A DNA stretch of 64,000 nucleotides from Pusillimonas sp. DMV24BSW_D. Its GTDB lineage: Bacteria; Pseudomonadota; Gammaproteobacteria; Burkholderiales; Burkholderiaceae_B. Position numbers and translations under genes: made by a program. The notes under the pieces were generated by a model. The model saw nothing but the letters and a program-made list of their open reading frames with translations, was not told the DNA's origin and searched no databases. This document shows, one piece after another, positions 1 to 11,280 of the stretch; within the stretch, counting starts at the first letter, position 1, and each line of letters begins with the position of its first letter. The DNA lies in contig NZ_CP049990.1 of assembly GCF_011388195.1 (NCBI RefSeq), positions 992,001 to 1,056,000 of the forward strand, in the 5' to 3' direction.

Positions 1-10
1 CTTCAAGCGG

Positions 11-2479
11 TTATGGGGTCGCTAACACGGTGTTGTCGAGATTGGCGTTATTGAAGCGGGCGCCGGCGATTTTTGTGTCGACAAAGGTGGCGTTGTACAG
101 ATTGCTATTGTCCAGATTCACTGCTTGCAGGTTTGCGTGAATAAACGAGGCCTGCATCAGGTTCGATGCGCTGAGGTCGGCCTGCTCAAGGTCGGAACGA
201 TCGAAGCACGCGGAACGCAGGTCTGATTGTGCAAGCCTGGCATGGGTGACGATGCAGTCGGATAAATCCATTTTGCTCGCTTTGATATTCAGCATAGATG
301 CTTCATTCAGGTTGGCGCCTGCCCATGCAGCCGCTTCAAGAATGGCCTGATCGAGTACCGCTTTTTGAAATGAGGTTCCCGGGCCTGCCTGACTGCCACT
401 GAGGTCAGCTTGAGCCAAATTGGCGCCCGCCAGGTTGGCTTGAGAAAAATTGGCTTTGCGTGCAATCGCACCCTGCAGATTAATGCGTTGAACCGATGCG
501 CCGGAAAGATTTGTACCCTCAAGCAGCGCAGCAGGCAACTGGGCGTTGTCGAGGTTGGCTTGGTCCAGTTGAGCTCCCGACGCAATGAGCCGTTCGGCCC
601 GAATGCCTTGCAACCAGGCATGGGAAAGTGTGGCGGCTTGCAGGCTGGTGCTGGAAAGATCAGCGCCCGAAAAATTCGCTTCAGTGCAGTCGCTGCCATC
701 AAGATTTGCGCCGCGTAAAGTACTGCCGACAAAACTGCTTTTCCCCAGGCTGGCTTTAACAAGTTGGCATCCAGACAAATCGGCTGCATCGAAGCGGGTG
801 CTGGTTGCAAACACGCCGTTTAAACACGCGCCTTGCAGTTTGGCGCCCGCCAGGTTGGCTCCCGCCAGCACCGAACCGGAGAAATCCATACCGCTTAAAT
901 CCAAGCCGGCCAGGTTGGCGTGTGTCAGGTCTAGATTGACACAAGGGTATCCATTGGCCTGTGCGCTCATGACAAGTTGCCGGTTACGGGCGGCAGCTGC
1001 AGCGTCGTGTAATGTTGCGGCTTCATTGCCTTGCGGCGGAGCTGTGGGGGCGTGGGGTGCAGGCTTGGGATAGGGTGTTAAGGCTGCCTTCAAGGCAGGC
1101 TGGGGGTCGGCTTTTTCGGTCGCGGTTTCGGGCTCCGCACCTTCCTCTTCCTGGATGACTTTTATCAACCCTTCGATTTCGTTAAAAAAGCCTGTAAGCG
1201 ATTTACTGCGCTGTGTCATGGCCTGAGCGAACTGGCGGGTTTGCGGATTCGCTTCCAGCATCTCCAGTAATTGATCTTCGCGAATACCCGCCTTCTTCAA
1301 AGAACTTTGAAAGTAGTCGCGTTGCTCTCGAACTTTTTGCAGCAAATCCTCGCTGGAGGTTGACTCAAGCGAAGCCTTGAACTCCGGGGAAGTGACGTCG
1401 GGGACGTCTTTGAATACCTCGGGTGCCATACCTTTCAGGCAGTTGTTCAAATACAGGTCGACCGGCAAAGGGAGTTCGCCGGGATCTTCAAACTCTGCAT
1501 AAAACGCGTTGATATCGCGCCCATCGGGGTCAGACACAGCGATACTGGCGCGAAAGGTTAAAACACCCAGCCGCTCTTCAGGTAATAGCCAAACCGTGTC
1601 GACATGCACTTTCAGTTCGCGGAACTGTGCACTGCTATCTGGGTCGGACTGGTGCACGAAGAATCGTGGCCGGCTGCGGGGTAATCGACCTTGCAATATG
1701 GCATGCTCCGGATGCATATTGTGTATTTCGATTGTTTCACCCCCCGCCCAAAAACCGTCGAGGTGCTGGTCTTGTGATGCGGCCATAAAATAGCGCGCGT
1801 CGGTGTCGATAGGAAGATGGGGCCAGCGCGTGTTACGCCAATGCTCGTCTTGTTTGCCAAGGTGGCGCGCACGTTGGGGGTAAGCACTGGGCAGCGGGCC
1901 GAATCCCGCGGGCGGTGGTTTGTCGTTCGCCGACAGTATGAGGTGGTCGGGTAATTCAATATTCGGCAACTCGGTAATGCCGCCCTTGTTGCTATAACCT
2001 TTGCCGCTTGGGTTGGCGTCGTAACCCTCACCGCCAAATGCATTGGCCAGGGTAATGGGCATGCGATCGAAGGGGGCGGGGGCTGAGATGCCACCGGTGG
2101 CGTTGAGTTGGCGGGGGCCAAAAACGGCCAGTCTTTTATTCAAGGCCCCAATTGAAATGCGGGCCGAGACGGGCTGTTGGGTGGTGCCGGCCGGCGGGTA
2201 ACAGCAGCCGGCGGCGAGAAATTCGGCTTTTGGTTTGGGCCAGCCTTCATCAAGCGTTTCGTCTTTCTGCAACACCTTTGCGGCATGTTCCCAAATAGAT
2301 GAGAATTCGATCTCTTGTTCTGCGCCCGGCGCGTGAAGAATGAAGGGGACCAGTACGCCGAACGACATGGCGTATTGATCGGGCCCCGGGCTGTAAACAC
2401 GATGAACCAGTTCGGTGCGACCCGGCTTGATTATTTTGAGTCCGGGCAGGGTTTCATGCATGGGCATTTTATTCGGCAT
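11..2479 (-). CDS. T6SS-associated DUF2169 / pentapeptide-repeat protein
   Basis: An 822-residue two-part protein. Residues of about 15-340 look like DUF2169, a domain found beside VgrG and PAAR genes and thought to help load T6SS effectors. A charged, proline-rich linker follows (about 350-510). From about 515 to the end there are pentapeptide repeats of the A(D/N)Lxx type (for example 'ANLAGLDLSG'), which fold as a right-handed quadrilateral beta-helix. The start overlaps the stop of the upstream spike-like gene by 11 bp, so the two are probably translationally coupled and belong to the vgrG transcript. No signal peptide or membrane segment is seen. Whether the repeat domain is an adaptor or a cargo is not shown by the sequence. 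Family assignment is from memory of conserved patterns. Confidence 0.85.
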   Translation of the reverse strand: MPNKMPMHETLPGLKIIKPGRTELVHRVYSPGPDQYAMSFGVLVPFILHAPGAEQEIEFSSIWEHAAKVLQKDETLDEGWPKPKAEFLAAGCCYPPAGTTQQPVSARISIGALNKRLAVFGPRQLNATGGISAPAPFDRMPITLANAFGGEGYDANPSGKGYSNKGGITELPNIELPDHLILSANDKPPPAGFGPLPSAYPQRARHLGKQDEHWRNTRWPHLPIDTDARYFMAASQDQHLDGFWAGGETIEIHNMHPEHAILQGRLPRSRPRFFVHQSDPDSSAQFRELKVHVDTVWLLPEERLGVLTFRASIAVSDPDGRDINAFYAEFEDPGELPLPVDLYLNNCLKGMAPEVFKDVPDVTSPEFKASLESTSSEDLLQKVREQRDYFQSSLKKAGIREDQLLEMLEANPQTRQFAQAMTQRSKSLTGFFNEIEGLIKVIQEEEGAEPETATEKADPQPALKAALTPYPKPAPHAPTAPPQGNEAATLHDAAAAARNRQLVMSAQANGYPCVNLDLTHANLAGLDLSGMDFSGSVLAGANLAGAKLQGACLNGVFATSTRFDAADLSGCQLVKASLGKSSFVGSTLRGANLDGSDCTEANFSGADLSSTSLQAATLSHAWLQGIRAERLIASGAQLDQANLDNAQLPAALLEGTNLSGASVQRINLQGAIARKANFSQANLAGANLAQADLSGSQAGPGTSFQKAVLDQAILEAAAWAGANLNEASMLNIKASKMDLSDCIVTHARLAQSDLRSACFDRSDLEQADLSASNLMQASFIHANLQAVNLDNSNLYNATFVDTKIAGARFNNANLDNTVLATP

Positions 2480-3863
2480 TCAATTGCTCTGTAATGGCGT
2501 CGACTCGGTTGCGCGTTGTCATGAGGATGCGATTCAAACGGCTGGTGGTGTCTTTTACCACTTTGAATTTGTCGTTAAGGGCAGTGTCGGTGAGTTGTCT
2601 GGCTGTCATTTGGCCTTTCAGTATGCCGACGTCAGTTACGGCTTTTTGAATGTTGCTAAAAGTCAGGCCCGGTGGGCCAGGGTTCAAAACGGTTACGGCA
2701 TCGCCAAGGGCGAAACCGGTAGCATCGATACGCACTTTCGAGTCACCGAAACTCAAAACGACGCCCGTAGCGTTGATGGTGATATTGTTACCGCCCGTGC
2801 CAATGCTGCTTTCGTCTGCCGTCAGGCGCATGACCGAGCCGGTCGGCCCCCCAGCCAGGGCGCTGATGGTGCCATCTCCAACAGATAGACTGTTTTCGTC
2901 ATTGAATTTAGCCTGGACGCCCGTGTCGATCAGGTTCAAGGCGGGCCCTGCGGCCGTGGTGGAGTTGGCTGTGGTGACATTCAGGAAATGTTGCTGTGCA
3001 TTAACTGTGTGCGAAGAGAAGCCGGCATTTGTGAGCAGATTGGCTTGAATGCCTGAACCATAGATGCGTGTCACGCCGTCGGCGGAGACTTCCAGCCGGG
3101 ATCCACCTACGCCGGCATCGCCCGCGTTTCGCGTAAAGCCGAGAATCGACGTGCCGCCGTTCGGTTTGCTGTAGCCCAGGTCGGTGTCAGATGAGCTAAG
3201 CTGAACGCTGTTTTCGCTGATAAACACGCCGGATGTCGGGCTGATGGGCGCCATCTTGCGCGTACCCAAAAATACCCCGCCAATGGCGTCCATGGTGAGC
3301 ACCCCGGCGGGTGAATCGTTTTCCCCCAGTTTGCGCCATTTGGCATATTTCAACAGAAGAAGCGGTGCAATGGTGGCGGCAATTGAGGCGATTGATGTAA
3401 GTTGACCCAATGCGATATCGAGCTCGGGTACTTTGACTTCCTCGTCGTGCGGGGTAATGATTTTATGAGCCGTGGCATACGTGACGGCGGCAAGCATGGC
3501 CAGTGTTTGAATTGTCAGCAAGGTGAACGTCGCGGTGCGAAGTGTTTTTGCATACGCCACCTGTTCCACACTGGCGCCCACTGTGCCAATGTATGAGTCC
3601 ATGTAATAGAACTCACCTTCTTTCGCGCTTTCAACCGTGGCGGTTTTAGTGAGCTCGAATTCGGCCGCCAGTTTAGCCTCGAATTTGGAGCCGATGAATG
3701 TTTCCGATTGCAGCGCCAATGCAAAATCATTCTTTACGCCAACCGTCACCTCGGTTCTCACGCCGTAAATAACTTCCAGGTCGGACGCGGTGATCAGTTC
3801 GGTTTTGCCGGCGCCAAACCAGCTTAACGACTGACCTTCACTAACGTGCGCAATTCCTGTCAT
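2469..3863 (-). CDS. VgrG-linked spike-like protein with hydrophobic core, function unknown
   Basis: A 464-residue protein between vgrG and the DUF2169 gene, which it overlaps by 11 bp. I do not recognise a named family. Residues of about 20-75 have the alternating beta pattern seen in C-terminal needle extensions of long VgrG proteins ('VIYGVRTEVTVGVKND'). Two hydrophobic stretches (about 111-132 and 150-173) could be membrane helices. Residues of about 210-395 are Gly/Thr/Asn-rich short beta repeats, and 400-460 is a helical, polar tail. A Shine-Dalgarno AGGA lies 8 bases before the ATG. Given its place and the short VgrG upstream, it may be a separately encoded spike extension or a membrane-active effector. 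Both readings are inference. Confidence 0.6.
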   Translation of the reverse strand: MTGIAHVSEGQSLSWFGAGKTELITASDLEVIYGVRTEVTVGVKNDFALALQSETFIGSKFEAKLAAEFELTKTATVESAKEGEFYYMDSYIGTVGASVEQVAYAKTLRTATFTLLTIQTLAMLAAVTYATAHKIITPHDEEVKVPELDIALGQLTSIASIAATIAPLLLLKYAKWRKLGENDSPAGVLTMDAIGGVFLGTRKMAPISPTSGVFISENSVQLSSSDTDLGYSKPNGGTSILGFTRNAGDAGVGGSRLEVSADGVTRIYGSGIQANLLTNAGFSSHTVNAQQHFLNVTTANSTTAAGPALNLIDTGVQAKFNDENSLSVGDGTISALAGGPTGSVMRLTADESSIGTGGNNITINATGVVLSFGDSKVRIDATGFALGDAVTVLNPGPPGLTFSNIQKAVTDVGILKGQMTARQLTDTALNDKFKVVKDTTSRLNRILMTTRNRVDAITEQLNAE

Positions 3864-3909
3864 GTTTGAGTCCTGTTGGTTGTGAGGTTCTGAAATTAAT
3901 GGGTTTGCT

Positions 3910-5550
3910 TCAGCTTATGTTTTTCAAAACGTCAGCCGGGTTGGGGGTGCCCAGGGAGACATCGGCCCCGATGAGTGGGAATGTACCGATATAAACGCAT
4001 GAACCTTTCGCAGGTGAGAAAAGAGAAACCACCTCGCTACCCGGCTTGTCGACCATGTTCAGTACATTTCCCCGGGACGTGCGTACACCGTTGCACGCCG
4101 CATTGGCGTCGCGTACCACGTTGGGGTTTTCTGAGTTCGGGACTGCCCCCACAATAATGGGTTGGTCGGGGTCGCCGCCCACAAAGCTGATCAGTACCTC
4201 GGTGCCTTTCAGTAATGGGAAGTGCATACCGTTATTCTTGCCGGCATATGGCGTGGCCATGCGCAGCCACGAAGACCCTTTGTTGGCCGATTTGGCTGAG
4301 TAGTCGTAAAGCAATTGCACTTTGTATTGGCCGTACTCATTCAGCTCGGCGTGATCGCCTTCACCCTCGGCATCGATAACAGCGTTAAGAATGCCAGCAA
4401 TAACCGGCTTCGGCGTGGTGCGCTCCGGTCGAAACTGTTGTGACGCTTCAAGTGCCGTGAATTGACATTCGTATAGGGCGCCTTGCTCATTGTCGTTGTA
4501 AGCGGTGTTTTGGCCGGCCAGAATAACGCCTGTTTGAGACCCTTGATGTTGAACCGAGGTGACCCAGTATTTTCCGTTGTAACTGTCGCGGTAATGGTGT
4601 GTGACCTCAAGGAAATAACCGCTGCGCACCCCAGCTGCGGGGGCGCTACCGTGGTATGTCGTGCCTTTGCAAGCCAGCTCTTCAGACCTGATTTTGGCCA
4701 GTCGTTCAGCGTCGGGCTCGGTTCGGAGGTTGTCGCCGTAATACATGTAGTGGCCACTCTTTCCGCCGGAAACGGCTTGTTCCGATTTCAGGTTGTCGCC
4801 CAGGCTGGCTTTGCGGAAGTTGAAATCCTGAACCAGCACGTTGCCGGGGATGTGGGTTTTGCGACACGTGAAGGCGGTAACGCAGTTGTCCTGCCGGTCG
4901 GTTTGCACATTCTCGGGCGGTGTATAACGCAAAGAAATGGTTTTCTCAGGTTGGGCCTCTTTGTAGTCGACCATGTTGAGTACCTCACCTACAGAGGCAT
5001 TGTCGTCGTGGTCGAAAAAATAATAGATCCCCTCGTGTTCCATCCATCGTGAAACGAAATTGAAGTCTGTTTCCTGGTATTGGCAGATAAAGCTGCGTTG
5101 TCTGTAGTCGTTTTCATTTTTCAGCGCCAGCTTGATATCCGGCCCTTTCAGGCTGTTGCGATCCAGGATTGAACGGATAATGTCCGGAATCCGGTTTTCG
5201 TTCAAATAAACGTCATTCAAAAAAGTGAGGCCCAGTTTCCATAAGCGGGGTACCAGCGTGGCGCGATAAAAATAGTAGTCGTCGACCTGGCCTTCCTGTT
5301 CAAACCGGGCAATCATGCCATGGTACGGCGTTGAGCGGGCGTGGTCGCGAGCCCAGATATGCAGCGTGGCCGTGGCGTTCAGTACGTTGTCCAGGTCAAC
5401 GTTACCTTCAGTCGACACCAAAACAATATCGAATTCAAAGAGGGCGGATACCGCCTCATTGCCGGTGAAGCGAACGACGTCGAATGTGGGAAGGTCTTTA
5501 CGGCTGAGTTCGAATGTGAACAGTAGCTCTTTTTCTGCGTTGCTAGCCAT
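3910..5550 (-). CDS. vgrG: Type VI secretion spike protein VgrG
   Basis: 546 residues. VgrG trimers cap the Hcp tube and carry effectors across membranes. The gp27-like region fills about the first 370 residues, including 'RSFICQYQETDFNFVSRWME', a typical VgrG motif. A gp5-like OB fold follows at about 385-475 ('YGQYKVQLLYDY', 'FVGGDPDQPIIVGAVPN'). Only about 70 residues remain after it, so the needle is short and there is no effector extension. The ATG has GGAAC about 8 bases upstream. tssG lies 32 bp upstream on the same strand. The next gene downstream looks like a detached needle extension. Assignment is firm. Confidence 0.95.
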   Translation of the reverse strand: MASNAEKELLFTFELSRKDLPTFDVVRFTGNEAVSALFEFDIVLVSTEGNVDLDNVLNATATLHIWARDHARSTPYHGMIARFEQEGQVDDYYFYRATLVPRLWKLGLTFLNDVYLNENRIPDIIRSILDRNSLKGPDIKLALKNENDYRQRSFICQYQETDFNFVSRWMEHEGIYYFFDHDDNASVGEVLNMVDYKEAQPEKTISLRYTPPENVQTDRQDNCVTAFTCRKTHIPGNVLVQDFNFRKASLGDNLKSEQAVSGGKSGHYMYYGDNLRTEPDAERLAKIRSEELACKGTTYHGSAPAAGVRSGYFLEVTHHYRDSYNGKYWVTSVQHQGSQTGVILAGQNTAYNDNEQGALYECQFTALEASQQFRPERTTPKPVIAGILNAVIDAEGEGDHAELNEYGQYKVQLLYDYSAKSANKGSSWLRMATPYAGKNNGMHFPLLKGTEVLISFVGGDPDQPIIVGAVPNSENPNVVRDANAACNGVRTSRGNVLNMVDKPGSEVVSLFSPAKGSCVYIGTFPLIGADVSLGTPNPADVLKNIS

Positions 5551-5582
5551 GGGGAAGTTCCTTTAGTGCGGGGCGCAGGGAG

Positions 5583-6569
5583 TTACAACACGACTTGTGC
5601 GTGTGCTTCGTGAGGCGATTGTGTATCGACCAGCCAGGTGTCGTGGCCCAATGCCGCCCAATTCTTGTTCGGTGCACCCAACTGAATGGGTTGAACTGCA
5701 CCGCGGCGTAATTGAAGGTCAAGACGTACATTCAGCGGATCGAGTAAATAATAACGGATAATGAATGCCAGCTTATTGAATTCTTCCTGACCCGGGAGCA
5801 ACTCCAGAAAAGTCGTCTGGTCGATGTCATGGATACGTATTGTGAGGTTGTTGCTGCGGCTGCGTACAATCGCGCCTACATGGCTGTCGTGGCCCAGGGT
5901 GCATGCCTGTGAGCCCAACTGTAAGCGTTGGTCGGCTGGAATAGCCTGCCACATCTCGTCTTGCTGAACGACCTCTACGTTTGATTTTGGATAGAGTGCC
6001 GCGATAATGGTGCGCAAACCCATCGCCGAGCGCGGATACTGGCTGAATAGCCCTGCAAATCGCAGTAAATGACTGAACCCGGGCTTACTGAGGAAGCGTA
6101 AGGGCTCGTTAATACCGACAAAGGTATGGAATATCTCCAGCAGCCGGTGATCGTTGAATTCTTTGATGCGAACGTGCGCGCGCGATTTCAGCCATGCCCG
6201 GAAGAACAGCGGGTAAATGGTTTGGCTGATAATGTCGAGGAAGTCACGGTTGCTGTGCCGACCTTCGTGGTGCTCGTCGAGAAGTTGCTCGGAGTAAAAA
6301 TTGGGTAAAGGCGACGTCACGCCGTACAAACCCAGGAAATTTGCCGTTAAGCGGTAAGTTCCGGGAGCGGTTTCCCTGATGTCGTTGAGGTCTGTGCCTG
6401 GAAAGTGTAACGAAAGGCTGGGGCGTATTTTGACATCGGCTTCCGGCCGGCCTTCCTGCAAGGCGGTAAGGCGTAATAAGCGGTAGGCCTGAAAAAACGA
6501 GAATCGTTCACTTTGCTGCAGTAAACGACCCTTTATAGCAAGGGCTTTTGTCCCATCCTGATCGGCCAT
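5583..6569 (-). CDS. tssG: Type VI secretion baseplate protein TssG (ImpH/VasB)
   Basis: 328 residues, normal for the family. TssG forms the baseplate wedge with TssF, TssE and TssK. Recognisable features are 'FSFFQAYRLLRL' near the N-terminus, the conserved 'LRFSLHFPGTDL'-like stretch (here 'RPSLSLHFPGTDLND'), 'GLYGVTSPLPNFYSEQLL', and 'FRAWLKSRAHVRI' in the middle. The ATG is preceded by GGAG at 5-base spacing and lies 37 bp inside the 3' end of tssF, which indicates coupling to tssF. vgrG follows after 32 bp. No signal peptide, as expected for a cytoplasmic baseplate part. Confidence 0.93.
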   Translation of the reverse strand: MADQDGTKALAIKGRLLQQSERFSFFQAYRLLRLTALQEGRPEADVKIRPSLSLHFPGTDLNDIRETAPGTYRLTANFLGLYGVTSPLPNFYSEQLLDEHHEGRHSNRDFLDIISQTIYPLFFRAWLKSRAHVRIKEFNDHRLLEIFHTFVGINEPLRFLSKPGFSHLLRFAGLFSQYPRSAMGLRTIIAALYPKSNVEVVQQDEMWQAIPADQRLQLGSQACTLGHDSHVGAIVRSRSNNLTIRIHDIDQTTFLELLPGQEEFNKLAFIIRYYLLDPLNVRLDLQLRRGAVQPIQLGAPNKNWAALGHDTWLVDTQSPHEAHAQVVL

Positions 6570-8263
6570 TTAAACTCCGTTCCCGTATTTTTATCTCGAA
6601 TTTCGAATCGTGTGTAAGAGTTGATGCCTGTATAGCATGACAGGAATCGGTCGAGCACACTGCCCCATAAGTACAACGCGCCTGGGCTTGCCCAGTTTTT
6701 CTCCTCGCAAGTCAGCACAACGTGCTGGCCTTGCATCATGGCGCCTCGTACCAAACGGGTTTCACGTGTGACTTGCAGCTCGGCCAAACCATCAATTTGG
6801 CGGTCGTTGGCACTGCGTGTCGCCCTATCATGGGTGCAGGTAGAGTTATAGAGTCGCAAAATACCTTTTAAGTTCTCGACCCCAGACAAAGAAAGTAAAT
6901 TCAGCGTGGTGTGACTGATGACATCCCACAGCAGTTTTTCTCCGCTGGGCGGGTCGATTGAGGCTGTAACCGGTGTGATGTTGCGAAAGGTAAAGCGTTC
7001 GGGCGAGGTGCTGGTTGGTTTTGAAATATCGCCCAGTTTGAGTGATTCCGGCAGATACCGGTTTGTGCAGGTTAGGCTGACCGACAGCGTTTCATTTTCA
7101 GGGTTGTCGTTCTGGTCGTAAACGACGGACAAATAGGTGTCGATGGTTTCACCCACCAGCGAGGGTCGCATGGATGTGCGATAGCTGGCCTGGCTACGGT
7201 CTTTATCGTGCGTTAAGAGAGAGAAGGGCACGTAATCTTTGTTGCGCGCATTGCCCTGCACATATCCGGTGACGGTATCAATAGAGTAGATTTGGAATTG
7301 CCGTTTATGCGCGCCACTGGGCAAGACAAGATACTCTGATGTTTCATGATTCAGGTTGATCGGTTCAGCTTCATGCTCGAACAGGTTTACAACCGGTGCG
7401 ACGTTCAAGGCAAAGTCGCGTGCGGCCAGGTTGGGCAAGGGAACAGGTGATTTATGAAATACAAATTCGATTCGGAATTTGTCCCCTTGCAAGGTACCGC
7501 GGCCTTTTGAAATATCGGCGATTTCAAAGAACAAAAACTTTTGGGGGAAAAACAATAATTCCTGCAGCCAGCCGAATGCGGGGAAAGCGTTATCGGGGTA
7601 GGGCAACAGAGGTTCATCGAACGCCGGGAAATGTACTTTCGGTGAAAGCACCACGCTTTGACCATGTGCATCGAGCAGGCGAATCGATTTAAGTTGCGTG
7701 CCGAGCAACATAAACAGGTTTGCTGCAGACGAGTGTTCTTGTGCCAGGAACAGACGCAGCCGGGGCGGCAAGAGCATGCCGTCTGATTCCTCAGCGGTTT
7801 TGAACTGCAGCCAAAGTACCTGATTGCCATCGGAAAGCTGGTCTGATAGAACGGTTTCGAGCGTGACGGGATGGGCGTGAATATCGGCAGTGGTACGAAA
7901 CTTGCATGAAATGCCGTCGATTGGTGCTGCGCCGATTTCGGTCCCGGTTGGGATGACCGCCGGCTCTGATAGTTGTGTTTTCGGCGTGAATGAAATAAGT
8001 GACGCTGCCGGCAGGGGGCGCAGAAACTGCGGTACCAGAACGCTGGCCAGCTCCTGGACGATTTCAGGGAATTCATCGTCGAGCTTTTGCAGCGTAAGGC
8101 CATTCAGAAAAGCGACCCCTTCCAGGAGGCGCTCGACGTCGGGGTCGGTTGTGACTGCGCCCAACATGGGGGCGACAGCCGGGTTCGTTTGTGCGAACTC
8201 TAAAGAATTGGCTCGCAAGCGTGCGAGCTCAGTTGCGTAGAACCGGTTGAAGCTTGTAGCCAT
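6533..8263 (-). CDS. tssF: Type VI secretion baseplate protein TssF (ImpG/VasA)
   Basis: 576 residues, typical of TssF. The N-terminus 'FNRFYATELARLRANSLEFA' followed by 'DPDVERLLEGVAFLNGL' is the family signature, and 'FPEIVQELASVLVPQFLRP' follows. The conserved C-terminal region has 'GLAELQVTRETRLVRG' and 'FLSCYTGINSYTRFEI'. TssF is a core wedge protein of the T6SS baseplate. It is the first gene of the minus-strand unit tssF-tssG-vgrG-(spike)-DUF2169. The divergent tssE starts 90 bp away, so both promoters must lie in that short gap. The Shine-Dalgarno sequence is weak. Confidence 0.93.
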   Translation of the reverse strand: MATSFNRFYATELARLRANSLEFAQTNPAVAPMLGAVTTDPDVERLLEGVAFLNGLTLQKLDDEFPEIVQELASVLVPQFLRPLPAASLISFTPKTQLSEPAVIPTGTEIGAAPIDGISCKFRTTADIHAHPVTLETVLSDQLSDGNQVLWLQFKTAEESDGMLLPPRLRLFLAQEHSSAANLFMLLGTQLKSIRLLDAHGQSVVLSPKVHFPAFDEPLLPYPDNAFPAFGWLQELLFFPQKFLFFEIADISKGRGTLQGDKFRIEFVFHKSPVPLPNLAARDFALNVAPVVNLFEHEAEPINLNHETSEYLVLPSGAHKRQFQIYSIDTVTGYVQGNARNKDYVPFSLLTHDKDRSQASYRTSMRPSLVGETIDTYLSVVYDQNDNPENETLSVSLTCTNRYLPESLKLGDISKPTSTSPERFTFRNITPVTASIDPPSGEKLLWDVISHTTLNLLSLSGVENLKGILRLYNSTCTHDRATRSANDRQIDGLAELQVTRETRLVRGAMMQGQHVVLTCEEKNWASPGALYLWGSVLDRFLSCYTGINSYTRFEIRDKNTGTEFKWPIRMGQKPLL

Positions 8264-8353
8264 GAATATAGTGGACGGTGCGCCGAAGAGTCACTAATAT
8301 TGCATGATCCCGCTTGCGGGTGTCAAGGATAAGCACGGTGCAAGGATAGCTTC

Positions 8354-8794
8354 ATGTATAAGATAAGCCTTTTGGAACGACTTTCGGCACTTGAGGAGCC
8401 GCTGCTTGTGGCCGGGCGTCCGGTTGACCGCCAATTGCGTGATTCTATTGTGGGGCATTTACGCAAGTTGCTGAATACGCGTGCCGGCTCAGTTCCCATC
8501 GATCCAAATTACGGCATGCCCGACATGAGCAATATCGCCGGCTCATTTGCGTTAGGCACAACCGAATCGTTATCGGAGTCGATTATTCGTCAAGTTGTCC
8601 GTTATGAAAAAAGGCTGCTGAATCCGAAGATCACAGTTGAAGAAGAAAAGCGGGAAGTCATTACATTACGCTTTGAGCTTAGTGGGCAGGTCGCTTCGGC
8701 ACAAGAGGGTGACGATATTTTGCAGCCGTTCGCCATGATTATCCGTGTTAACTCGTCAGGTCAGGTTTTTGTGGAACCCAAGGTTGATCGTTGA
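8354..8794 (+). CDS. tssE: Type VI secretion baseplate protein TssE (gp25-like)
   Basis: 146 residues with a T4 gp25/lysozyme-like fold. Signature elements are 'LLERL' at the N-terminus, 'LRKLLNTRAGSVPIDPNYGM' and 'IRQVVRYEKRLLNPKITV'. gp25-family proteins join the baseplate wedge to the contractile sheath. The ATG has AAGGA 7 bases upstream. It is transcribed away from tssF and is followed directly by a strong terminator, so it is monocistronic. tssE more often sits in line with tssF and tssG. The other T6SS core genes (tssB, C, hcp, J, K, L, M, H) are not in this window; if present nearby they would lie to the left. Confidence 0.92.
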   Translation: MYKISLLERLSALEEPLLVAGRPVDRQLRDSIVGHLRKLLNTRAGSVPIDPNYGMPDMSNIAGSFALGTTESLSESIIRQVVRYEKRLLNPKITVEEEKREVITLRFELSGQVASAQEGDDILQPFAMIIRVNSSGQVFVEPKVDR

Positions 8795-8814
8795 ATATCG
8801 TGCACGGCTAAGTT

Positions 8815-8855
8815 AATCAGCCCTTTCGGCCAAAGGCGGAAAGGGCTGATTGTTT
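8815..8855 (+). terminator. Rho-independent terminator of tssE
   Basis: A perfect 13-bp stem (8815-8827 with 8839-8851) encloses an 11-base loop and is followed by a short T-rich tail. It begins 20 bases after the tssE stop. Confidence 0.85.
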
Positions 8856-8931
8856 AACGAGGCCGGCTTATGCCGCTGACAGCGACGACATAAGGGACTC
8901 TATCCATCCAGGCGGAAGAATGGCCCCGGCA

Positions 8932-11163
<2,232 letters not shown>

Positions 11164-11213
11164 CTACTTTGCCCAGTTTACGTGACTTTAATTATGGATT
11201 CTTAATTTTGTCT

Positions 11214-11243
11214 GAAAACACGGGTCAAGTTGTTGACCCGTGT
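11214..11243 (-). terminator. Terminator of the urease operon
   Basis: An 11-bp perfect inverted repeat (11218-11228 with 11233-11243) with a 4-base loop, followed on the minus strand by TTTT. It lies about 40 bases past the ureG stop. Confidence 0.8.
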
Positions 11244-11280
11244 CAAAGTAAAAAGTAACGGTTGGTTAGATTGTCGACAA

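Noticed and set aside
419-860. Repeated DNA blocks such as TTGGCGCCCGCCAGGTTGGC at about 420 and 840
   Set aside because: Explained by the pentapeptide-repeat coding sequence (Ala-Asn-Leu-Ala-Gly units), not a separate repeat element.
7405-8103. 232-codon open frame on the minus strand
   Set aside because: Out-of-frame shadow of tssF with Cys/Ser-rich composition.
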